Assembly: GCF_900182555.1 (NCBI RefSeq)
Contig: NZ_FXTH01000003.1
Location: forward strand, 248,001 to 312,000
Length of the DNA stretch: 64,000 nucleotides
Origin: Fodinibius sediminis
Lineage (GTDB): Bacteria > Bacteroidota > Rhodothermia > Balneolales > Balneolaceae
Reading direction: 5' to 3'
Shown one piece after another: positions 1 to 7,427 of this stretch. How positions within the stretch are numbered: position 1 is the first letter of the stretch; every line of letters begins with the position of its first letter. The notes beneath the pieces were generated by a model. That model did not search any database, had not been told where the DNA came from, and saw only the letters and a program-made list of their open reading frames with translations. The position numbers and the translations under genes were made by a program.

Positions 1-1
1 G

Positions 2-1105
2 GGCCGAACTCATACAAATGGCTATAAGCGGGTCAATGATTTTTTCCCGGAAGTCGGTTATCGACCGGTGTTGAAGACAGTATGTTCCCGAACGGAAGAA
101 AAAGTGCAGGCCTTCGCCGACCAATGGGGCTATGAGTCTATAGAGACGGACTGGCGGGATGTAATTGCCCGTGACGACATTGACGCAGTTGACATCTGCA
201 CACCGAACAGTACGCATGAGGAAATTGCAGTGGCCGCGGCCGAAGCAGGTAAAATGGTACTTTGTGAAAAGCCGCTGGCGCGCAATGTGGAAGAGGGACA
301 GCGGATGGTTGATGCCATTGAGAAGGCAGGTGTTCCAAACACAGTCTGGTATAACTACCGGCGGGTACCGGCCGTCTCTTTAATCAAGCATATCATTGAT
401 TCGGGTAAGCTCGGCCGCATTTTTCACTACCGGGCAAACTTCCTCCAGGATTTTACCATTAATCCGGATGTTCCCCAGGGCGGAGAAGCACTGTGGAGGC
501 TGGACAAGGAGGTGGCTGGGTCGGGTGTCACCGGCGATCTGCTTGCCCACTGCATCGATACGGCTATGTGGCTGAATGGTGGCATCAAGGATGTTTCTGC
601 CGTCGCTGAAACATTTGTAAAGGAACGGGTGCATCAGGAAACGGGAGAAGAGGAAAAAGTAGAGATCGATGACGCCTGTATTTTCCATTGTCATTTTGAC
701 AATGGTTCTCTGGGCCTTTTTGAAGCAACCCGCTACGCCCGGGGGCACAAGGCGTTGTATACGCTCGAAATTAATGGCGAAAATGCCTCGCTCCGCTGGG
801 ACCTGCATGACATGAATCGTCTTGAGTTTTTTGATTATGCTGATGAGCCCGAAGTGCGGGGCTGGAGTTCCATCCATGTCACTGAAGGGGAACACCCTTT
901 TATGGATAAGTGGTGGGTGCCCGGACTTTCTATTGGCTATGAGCATACGTTTGTCCACCAGGTGGCCGATTTCCTCAAGAGTCTGGATAACGATGAGCCC
1001 TGTTCTCCAACGTTCAAGGAGGCCCAGGAAACGCAAAAAGTGTGCGAGGCCATTCTGGATTCTGCTTCTTCTGGCAGCTGGAAAGAAACAGGCGTGGAAT
1101 GGTGA
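2..1105 (+). CDS. Gfo/Idh/MocA-family oxidoreductase, 5' end outside window
   Basis: The reading frame is open from base 2, so the gene starts upstream. The visible N-terminus (G-R-x-H-x-N-x-Y ... F-F-P) matches the Rossmann-fold region after the missing GxGxxG of NAD(P)-dependent sugar dehydrogenases. The family's E-K-P motif (V-L-C-E-K-P-L-A) carries the usual catalytic lysine, and a C-terminal substrate domain follows. The first internal ATG-like start (base 68) would delete half the nucleotide-binding fold, so I reject it. Such enzymes oxidise or reduce sugar hydroxyls, including C3 oxidation of glycosides. The two downstream genes (DUF4432, cupin) follow closely on the same strand and probably form one operon. 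The substrate cannot be told from sequence. Confidence 0.9.
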   Translation, partial: GRTHTNGYKRVNDFFPEVGYRPVLKTVCSRTEEKVQAFADQWGYESIETDWRDVIARDDIDAVDICTPNSTHEEIAVAAAEAGKMVLCEKPLARNVEEGQRMVDAIEKAGVPNTVWYNYRRVPAVSLIKHIIDSGKLGRIFHYRANFLQDFTINPDVPQGGEALWRLDKEVAGSGVTGDLLAHCIDTAMWLNGGIKDVSAVAETFVKERVHQETGEEEKVEIDDACIFHCHFDNGSLGLFEATRYARGHKALYTLEINGENASLRWDLHDMNRLEFFDYADEPEVRGWSSIHVTEGEHPFMDKWWVPGLSIGYEHTFVHQVADFLKSLDNDEPCSPTFKEAQETQKVCEAILDSASSGSWKETGVEW

Positions 1106-1152
1106 GCGCTGTGCAAAGCGGAACGGGAATAGACATTAAATGATAACGTTTG

Positions 1153-2205
1153 ATGGCAGACTCAATAACAAAAAGAAGCTCGCACCTGCTTCCCGGAAGC
1201 TGGAAGGGTAAAGTATCAAATTATCAGCAGTTGGGAGGCATTGAAACGGCCGTGCTCGATAATGGTGCCGGCAACGGCACTAGAGTAGCGTGGATAGATA
1301 CCGGCAGCGGGCTGCGTTTTAAGGTGGTCATTGACCGGGGGATGGATATTGCCGGGGCCTGTTACGACCAGTATAACCTGGCCTGGATAAGCCACGGCGG
1401 TATATCCCCTCCCAATCCAGCAGCGGTGGAGGGGGCAACCTGGCTCGATTCTTTTGGAGGGGGGCTGTTGACTACCTGCGGCCTGACCCATGTGGGCGGG
1501 CCCGAAGAGGATAAATTCGGGGCCCGGGGGCTGCACGACAGAATCAGTCATATTCCCGCACAGGTGGAATCCATTCAGCAGCCGGATCTCCGGTCGGATG
1601 ATAAGCAGATGAGCCTGACCGGCAGGATGATACAGAGTTCTGTTTTTGGTCCCCATCTGGAGTTAAAAAGAACCATTGCTGCAACTCTCGGTGAACCGGT
1701 TATCCGCATTCATGATGAAGTCACAAATATCGGCAACAGGCCCGCCCCCCACATGCTGCTGTATCACTTGAATTTCGGCTGGCCCCTGGTAGATGAGGAA
1801 GCGGAAATTTTCTGGGATGGAGACTGGAAGGCCCCGAACGGGCAAAGCAGTCGAATATTTAATTCCCAGAATGATTTTAAAAAATGCAGCCCGCCGATCG
1901 ACGATCACCGGGGGGGCGGCGAAGCCGTAGCATTTATTGATATCACACCGGATTCCGCCGGACGGTGCCGCTGCGGGGTGGTCAATTCTGCCATTGATCT
2001 GGGATTGGAAGTGGCGTTTTCCAAGTCGCAGCTTCCGTGGCTGACCAACTGGCAGCACTGGGGCGAGCATGAATATGTGATGGCGCTGGAACCCTGCACC
2101 AATCCCCCTATCGGGCAGTCGGCCGCGCGAAAAGAGGGGGTGCTGATGCAGCTGGAGGTGGGGGAAACGCGGTCTTACGATGTCAGTCTGACGGTGGGAA
2201 GCTGA
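1153..2205 (+). CDS. DUF4432 family protein (aldose 1-epimerase-like fold)
   Basis: A protein of about 350 residues resembling the DUF4432 branch of galactose-mutarotase-like beta-sandwich proteins. The family hallmarks seen are the V-I-D-R-G-M-D-I segment near residue 60, the G-L-T-H-V-G-G segment with the following G-x-H-x-R-I-S-x-P, and late acidic/aromatic segments (H-E-Y-V-M-A-L-E-P). A TTG lies directly before the ATG at 1153; I chose the ATG. It sits 47 bases after the Gfo/Idh gene and before a cupin gene, which suggests a role in epimerising or binding a free sugar or sugar acid made by that small operon. No signal peptide is seen, so it is probably cytoplasmic. The reaction is unproven. 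Confidence 0.8.
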   Translation: MADSITKRSSHLLPGSWKGKVSNYQQLGGIETAVLDNGAGNGTRVAWIDTGSGLRFKVVIDRGMDIAGACYDQYNLAWISHGGISPPNPAAVEGATWLDSFGGGLLTTCGLTHVGGPEEDKFGARGLHDRISHIPAQVESIQQPDLRSDDKQMSLTGRMIQSSVFGPHLELKRTIAATLGEPVIRIHDEVTNIGNRPAPHMLLYHLNFGWPLVDEEAEIFWDGDWKAPNGQSSRIFNSQNDFKKCSPPIDDHRGGGEAVAFIDITPDSAGRCRCGVVNSAIDLGLEVAFSKSQLPWLTNWQHWGEHEYVMALEPCTNPPIGQSAARKEGVLMQLEVGETRSYDVSLTVGS

Positions 2206-2299
2206 AGGCTGCCGGCCCGAAGAAGGAGGCAGCGGCTCTGTCTCAGGGCCTGCAAGCCGAACAGGAATTTGATAAATATAAAAATAAAGGAACAAGAAC

Positions 2300-3517
2300 A
2301 TGAGTAATAATTCTACGATTGCACAACAAGCTTTTGAACAGGGGAAGGGAATTCTAAGGTTGGCCCCCAACTGGGTGCCGCGGTCGTTCTGCGTGCCCGG
2401 ACGCCGTATTAAACTGCATCCCGATGACTACTATGCGCTGGGTGGAGAGCGCGGCGGGATCGACGAACGGTGGTTCTCTTCAACTACGCCGGCGGACAAC
2501 GGCCCGCTGACTGGTGAAATTGAAGGGCTGAGTGAGGTCATCTTTGAAGATAACGGATCGACAGAGCGTATTCTGCTCCGGGATGCGGTGCAGGAGCTCA
2601 AGGGCGAGCTGATTGGCGATCGTATTTGGGATGAACACGGCTCATGGCCGATGTATTCGAAATTTTTTGATAACAAGGGGGCACTGCCTCACCATGTGCA
2701 TCACCGCGATGAGCATGCACAGCTTACCGGGCAGAATGGGAAGCCCGAGGCCTACTATTTTCCGCCCCAGGTCAATAACCACGGCGGCGATTTCCCTTAC
2801 ACCTTTTTTGGACTTAACCCGGGCACGACCAAGGAACAGCTGCTGGAATGCCTGAAGAACTTTACCGAAGGCGATAACAAGATTACGAATCTCTCCAGTG
2901 CTCAGCGGTTGCAGCCCGGCACGGGCTGGAATGTGCCGCCGGGGCTGCTCCATGCCCCCGGTAGTCTGTGTACTTATGAGCCGCAGAAAGCCTCGGATGT
3001 CTTTGCCATGTATCAGTCGCTGGTTGGAGATGCTATTGTACCGGAGGAACTCCTGTGGAAAGATACGCCCGAAGATCGCGTTGGAGATTATGATTTCCTG
3101 ATCGAAGTGCTGGACTGGGAGCTGAACGTGGATGGGAATCTGCAGGAAAAATGCTTCATGGAGCCCCTTCCCGTAAAAAGCAGGGAGCAGATGGAGTCGG
3201 AAGGCTATATTGAAAAATGGATTTGCTATAAATCGGAGGCCTTCAGTGCCAAGGAGCTGACGGTGCTGCCCGGCGAGTCGGTAACAATCAAAGATTCCGG
3301 TGCCTACGGTATGATCATGATGCAGGGGCACGGTACGATGGGAGAGTGGAATATTGAGACGCCGTCCCTGATTCGGTTTGGCCAGCTGACCCATGATGAA
3401 TACTTTGTGAGTGAGCAGGCAGCAAGGGAAGGGGTGCAGATCGTCAACCATTCCAAATCTGACCCCATTGTGATGCTCAAGCACTTCGGACCAGGCAACC
3501 CGGACCTGGACATCTAG
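2300..3517 (+). CDS. cupin-domain sugar isomerase-like protein
   Basis: A 405-residue cytoplasmic protein with a clear cupin core. Motif 1 is the H-H-V-H-H-R-D-E-H segment near residue 131, which supplies metal-binding histidines. Motif 2 is the G-T-G-W-N-V-P-P-G-L-L-H-A-P segment near residue 215. The arrangement recalls type I mannose-6-phosphate isomerases and related uncharacterised cupins that travel with Gfo/Idh and DUF4432 genes. The ATG at 2300 follows AAAGGAACAAGAAC, a reasonable ribosome site. I infer a role in interconverting a sugar intermediate. The substrate, and whether it acts on a phosphorylated sugar, are unknown. Confidence 0.75.
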   Translation: MSNNSTIAQQAFEQGKGILRLAPNWVPRSFCVPGRRIKLHPDDYYALGGERGGIDERWFSSTTPADNGPLTGEIEGLSEVIFEDNGSTERILLRDAVQELKGELIGDRIWDEHGSWPMYSKFFDNKGALPHHVHHRDEHAQLTGQNGKPEAYYFPPQVNNHGGDFPYTFFGLNPGTTKEQLLECLKNFTEGDNKITNLSSAQRLQPGTGWNVPPGLLHAPGSLCTYEPQKASDVFAMYQSLVGDAIVPEELLWKDTPEDRVGDYDFLIEVLDWELNVDGNLQEKCFMEPLPVKSREQMESEGYIEKWICYKSEAFSAKELTVLPGESVTIKDSGAYGMIMMQGHGTMGEWNIETPSLIRFGQLTHDEYFVSEQAAREGVQIVNHSKSDPIVMLKHFGPGNPDLDI

Positions 3518-3651
3518 GCTGGCGAGCGGTGCCACGAGCACCAGCATTCAAAAAGCTGTTGGTGCGGCCGCTGGACCAGTGGACCGTGCCGGCAGGCTTC
3601 ATGATAGTACAGTATTCTTTCCTGATTAATTTGGGGAAGCAGAGAAATCGG

Positions 3652-3678
3652 AGTAGATTCGTGATTCGGCCGTCTCTT
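3652..3678 (+). promoter_or_regulatory. bipartite element copy 1 (AGTAGAT-N12-CGTCTCTT)
   Basis: AGTAGAT at 3652-3658 and CGTCTCTT at 3671-3678 have the same 12-base gap as four other copies in this window. An A/T-rich TATAAG follows at once and could be a -10 box. The element lies about 50 bases before the chosen start of the DUF1080 gene. I infer a promoter/operator shared with the sus and rhamnose loci. Confidence 0.6.
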
Positions 3679-3729
3679 ATAAGAATAAATACGACAAAGG
3701 TGCCTATGCCCTATTTACACGCGAATAAC

Positions 3730-4437
3730 ATGAAAACATTTTTACTGTCCCTTTTGGGAATGACATTGGCGGCGACCTCGGCGCTTCAGGCCCAGTTTCC
3801 GGTACCCGCAGAAAATGAGGATGCAGGTTTTAAACAGATCCTGACTCAACAGACCCTGGACCAGTGGTCTGGAGATGCCGACTACTGGCGTTTTGAGGAT
3901 GGAGTCCTGATCGGCGAGGTCACGGAAGATAAGCTGCTGGAAGAGAACACCTTTTACATATGGGACAAGGAGGTTGAGGACTTTGAATTCAAGGTGGAGT
4001 ACCGGGTCTCGGACGAGGGAAACAGCGGCATCAACTATCGAAGTGAGACTGTGGATGGGGTGAAGTATGCCCTTCGCGGCTACCAGGCAGATCTTGATGG
4101 GGCGAACAGGTGGAGCGGCCAGCTCTATGAGGAGAGAGGTCGTGAATTTCTGGCCGTGCGCGGACAGATAACACACGTGAGAAAAGACGATACACCCCGG
4201 GAAATTGGCTCTGTCGGGGAGGAGGACGAGCTTGCCGGCGTAGTTCGTGACGGCTGGAATGAATACCACCTGATTGCCCGTGGTAACACGCTCATTCATA
4301 TGCTCAACGGCCAGGTGATGGCCGTGGTCATCGATGACGGAGAACAGCGGGCAATGAAGGGACTTCTGGGGGTACAGATCCACCAGGGACCACCCATGAA
4401 GGTGGAATTTCGCAATATGCGCTTTAAAGAATTCTAA
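3730..4437 (+). CDS. secreted DUF1080 protein (3-keto-glycoside hydrolase/lyase-like)
   Basis: A 235-residue protein with an N-terminal signal peptide (M-K-T-F-L-L-S-L-L-G-M then A-L-Q-A) and one DUF1080 concanavalin-like domain. Family features are the W-x-F-E-D-G-V-L segment, N-S-G-I-N-Y-R-S near residue 100, the G-Y-Q-x-D segment and the final V-x-F-R-N-M-R-F-K-E-F. The frame stays open upstream to 3529, but the ATG at 3730 directly begins the signal peptide and leaves the regulatory element at 3652-3678 outside the gene. DUF1080 proteins have been linked to cleaving 3-keto-glycosides after oxidation by Gfo/Idh-type dehydrogenases. That role fits the neighbours but is inferred here. Probably periplasmic or surface exposed. 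Confidence 0.82.
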   Translation: MKTFLLSLLGMTLAATSALQAQFPVPAENEDAGFKQILTQQTLDQWSGDADYWRFEDGVLIGEVTEDKLLEENTFYIWDKEVEDFEFKVEYRVSDEGNSGINYRSETVDGVKYALRGYQADLDGANRWSGQLYEERGREFLAVRGQITHVRKDDTPREIGSVGEEDELAGVVRDGWNEYHLIARGNTLIHMLNGQVMAVVIDDGEQRAMKGLLGVQIHQGPPMKVEFRNMRFKEF

Positions 4438-4504
4438 AGAAACAGCAGGAAAGAGCGCTGGGTACCTTAGCCTTACAGCCAGTGATACATTTTTTAAATA
4501 TTAA

Positions 4505-7144
4505 ATGAACAAACGAATGGGAATGAATACAGACAGAACGGAAATGGGAATCGGTCCTTTTTTGATGGTATTGCTGGTGCCCCTGCTCATGGTAGCTTAT
4601 GAAGTTTCACTACCTGAAGAACATTCGCCGGTCAATCTTCACAGCGCAGTACCGGAGGATACGAGCGATTCCATTCAAACCCTCCCGGGATTTGAAGTAC
4701 AGCTGGTATACCGTGTACCCCGAGAGGAGCAGGGTTCCTGGGTTGGACTGACGGTTGACCCGAAAGGAAGGCTGATTGCTTCCGATCAGCAGGCCAAAGG
4801 AATGTATCGCATTAGGGTAAATGATGACAATCCGGACAGCCTCAAGGTGGATGTCGAAGAGATTATTATGCCTGCTTCGGGAGCACAGGGGATGGCGTGG
4901 GCCTTTGGCCAGCTTTATGCCAATGTAAATGGAAAAGGGCTGTTCCGACTGAAAGATACCAAGGGCAATGACCAGTTTAATGTTATGGAGTACCTTGGAG
5001 GACCGCAGGGGCGCGGTGAGCACGGCAACCATGCTGTATTCCCGACGGAGAATAACAAGGAACTTTATGTAGTCAACGGCAACCATACGGCACCTCCTGA
5101 TTTTACGTCCACCCGTGTAACCAACTGGGAAGAGGATATTTTGCTTCCCCGCCAATGGGATGCCCGCGGACATGCCCGCGGAATCCTGGCGCCCGGGGGC
5201 TATATCGCCCGCATCAATCCTATGGCTACTCAATGGGATATCATAAGTATCGGTTATCGAAACACCTATGATGCGGCTATCAACCAGGATGGTGAACTGT
5301 TCACCTACGATGCGGATATGGAGTGGGATATGGGCATGCCATGGTACCGTCCGACGCGCATCGTGCATTCGGTAAGCGGAAGTGACTATGGCTGGCGCAG
5401 CGGCAGTGGCAAATGGAAACAGTATTTTGAGGACAGCCTGCCGCCGGTATTTAATGTGGGTCCGGGCTCACCCACGGGAGTCCTGTTTGGGACGGGCGCT
5501 CAATTTCCCGCCAAGTACCAGCGCGCCCTTTTTGGCCTGGACTGGACTTTTGGAACGATGTATGCTTTCCACCTGACGCCTGAAGGGGCCAGTTATACTG
5601 CGGAGGCTGAAGAGTTTTTATCGGGCAGTCCGCTGCCGTTGACCGATGCCGTGATCGGGAAGGACGGTGCCATGTATTTTCTCACCGGTGGCCGGGACAA
5701 AGAGTCCAAGCTGTACCGCGTCACCTACACCGGTGATGAATCTACGGCTCCTGCCGAACCGGTAGAAAATGCCGAGGCGGAAAAGGCGCGTGCGGAACGC
5801 CATGAACTGGAGGCTTTTCACGGACGCCAGGACCCGGAAGCCGTTGAAACGGCCTGGCCCTACCTTAATAGCAACGACCGGTTTTTGCGTCACGCTGCCC
5901 GGGTGGCTGTCGAGTGGCAGCCGGTAGAATCCTGGGCAGAAAAGGTGCTCGCGGAAAAAGATCCGCAGGCCCGGATTACCGGAATGATTGCTCTTGCCCG
6001 CAAAGCGCCTGAAAAATATCGGGAGGAAGCAATAGAAGCGCTGCTCGCGATGGATCTGGAGGCTCTTTCACCTGAACAGAAGCTTGGGTATTTGCGTGCG
6101 ATGGCCCTCGTGTTCATGCGTCTTGGAGATCCCGCAGAAGACAGCAGGGAGCAGATTACGGATACCCTTCAGAAACTGTTGCCCCATGAGGATGACCGGG
6201 TAAATGTGGAGCTTGTCCGCCTGCTGGTTTATCTGAAGGATGAACGGGTTATTGATAAAGCGCTTGCTTTAATGCGAAGTGAAGAGAAACCGGGGACCCC
6301 GGACTGGGGAGGCCTGCTTGCCCGTAACGAAAACTATGGTGGTACCATACAGGATATGATCGATAATCCCCCTCCCACCAATAAGCTGGAGTACGCTTTT
6401 ATGCTGCGCAATATGAGTGAGGGATGGACCATCGATCAGCGGCGCGAATACTTTACCTTTATTAATAATGCCGCAGATGCCATGGGCGGAGCCAGCTATA
6501 CCGGTTTCCTGGAGCGGGTGCGCGACGAGGCGCTTGTCAATGCATCCGAAGAAGAACGGGAAGCTGTGGAAGATCTGACGGCACAAAGCCTGGCTCATGA
6601 GCCGCCCTTTGAGATAAAACCGCCTGAAGGTCCGGGGCGTGAATGGACGGTGAAGGAAGCCGTGGAAGCTGTAGAGGGCAACCTCGAGAATCGAAATTTT
6701 GAGAATGGCCGCAACGCCTTCTTTGCCATCAGCTGTGCCTCCTGTCACCAGTTTGATAGCTACGGGGGGGCTATTGGACCGAACCTGAGCACGGTTGGCC
6801 AAAACTTGTCGACACAGGGCCTGCTTGAGGATATTATTACTCCCAGTGCGGTCATTTCAAGTCAGTATAACAGTTCAGAAGTCAAGCTAAAAGACGGGGA
6901 TACCATCTCCGGCCTGGTTGTGGAAGAGGAAGAATATGTAAAAGTGTACGGTCGTGATCCCGATGAAGGTCCCACTATCATCCCGAGTGAAGAGGTCGCT
7001 TCGATCGAGCCGGTAGAAGTATCCCAGATGCCACCGGGACTGGTAAACTCCCTCAGCGCTGAAGAACTGCGTGACCTCGTGGCGTACTTGAAGTCGGGCG
7101 GGGATGAGGAAAACGAAATGTTTGTGCAGGAGGAAAATAAGTAG
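4505..7144 (+). CDS. haem-binding beta-propeller with HEAT-like region and C-terminal cytochrome c (propeller 1)
   Basis: An 879-residue exported protein. A hydrophobic segment at residues 16-33 should anchor or export it. It continues with a six-bladed-propeller region starting L-P-G-F-E-V-Q-L, a helical HEAT-like middle (about 420-690), and a C-terminal domain with C-A-S-C-H (residues 744-748) and the Q-M-P-P-G-L segment typical of the 'putative haem-binding, Pirellula/Verrucomicrobium type' family. Such proteins are thought to be periplasmic or surface redox proteins, and their donors are unknown. It lies 67 bases after the DUF1080 gene, probably in one transcript ending at the terminator 7170-7219. 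Two more relatives occur in this window. Confidence 0.85.
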   Translation: MNKRMGMNTDRTEMGIGPFLMVLLVPLLMVAYEVSLPEEHSPVNLHSAVPEDTSDSIQTLPGFEVQLVYRVPREEQGSWVGLTVDPKGRLIASDQQAKGMYRIRVNDDNPDSLKVDVEEIIMPASGAQGMAWAFGQLYANVNGKGLFRLKDTKGNDQFNVMEYLGGPQGRGEHGNHAVFPTENNKELYVVNGNHTAPPDFTSTRVTNWEEDILLPRQWDARGHARGILAPGGYIARINPMATQWDIISIGYRNTYDAAINQDGELFTYDADMEWDMGMPWYRPTRIVHSVSGSDYGWRSGSGKWKQYFEDSLPPVFNVGPGSPTGVLFGTGAQFPAKYQRALFGLDWTFGTMYAFHLTPEGASYTAEAEEFLSGSPLPLTDAVIGKDGAMYFLTGGRDKESKLYRVTYTGDESTAPAEPVENAEAEKARAERHELEAFHGRQDPEAVETAWPYLNSNDRFLRHAARVAVEWQPVESWAEKVLAEKDPQARITGMIALARKAPEKYREEAIEALLAMDLEALSPEQKLGYLRAMALVFMRLGDPAEDSREQITDTLQKLLPHEDDRVNVELVRLLVYLKDERVIDKALALMRSEEKPGTPDWGGLLARNENYGGTIQDMIDNPPPTNKLEYAFMLRNMSEGWTIDQRREYFTFINNAADAMGGASYTGFLERVRDEALVNASEEEREAVEDLTAQSLAHEPPFEIKPPEGPGREWTVKEAVEAVEGNLENRNFENGRNAFFAISCASCHQFDSYGGAIGPNLSTVGQNLSTQGLLEDIITPSAVISSQYNSSEVKLKDGDTISGLVVEEEEYVKVYGRDPDEGPTIIPSEEVASIEPVEVSQMPPGLVNSLSAEELRDLVAYLKSGGDEENEMFVQEENK

Positions 7145-7169
7145 GACACCGTATGTATTGTCCCCTAAC

Positions 7170-7219
7170 ACCCTTGCCTGTGTTCACCGATTCGGTGGCC
7201 GGGCGGGGGTTTTTTATTT
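7170..7219 (+). terminator. rho-independent terminator after propeller 1
   Basis: An 11-bp stem forms between 7170-7180 (ACCCTTGCCTG) and 7200-7210 (CGGGCGGGGGT), with three G-U pairs. The loop holds a nested CACC/GGTG pair, and TTTTTATTT follows directly. It lies 25 bases after the propeller 1 stop codon, so it should end the DUF1080-propeller transcript. Confidence 0.75.
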
Positions 7220-7427
7220 GAGGGCAAAGGTCCAAACCGTGGTTTGGCGGAGAAAAGCGATGGGCCGGACAGACTTGAATTATGGAAAGGTTAACCCGGG
7301 ATCGGGACTATTGACATTGACCAATGTGTTTCGCATCTAATAGATATAGCATAAGGGATTATACTGGGGGTATGGGACGTGCAGATGGAAGTCTATATCC
7401 GCAGGGAAACGTTTAATTATAGTTGTT

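Noticed and set aside
371-380. GTCTCTT inside the first gene, and the similar word near 13984
   Set aside because: Both are in coding sequence and lack AGTAGAT at the required distance.
380-1036. Long antisense open frame inside the Gfo/Idh gene
   Set aside because: It mirrors a well-supported gene, has no family motifs or ribosome site, and reflects codon bias on the other strand.
1663-3547. Two long antisense open frames over the DUF4432 and cupin genes
   Set aside because: They cross gene boundaries and encode no recognisable domain; the plus-strand proteins have clear family motifs.
4450-4499. Terminator between the DUF1080 and propeller 1 genes
   Set aside because: Only a weak six-pair stem with a 17-base loop and a T-run some bases away; the genes more likely share one transcript.
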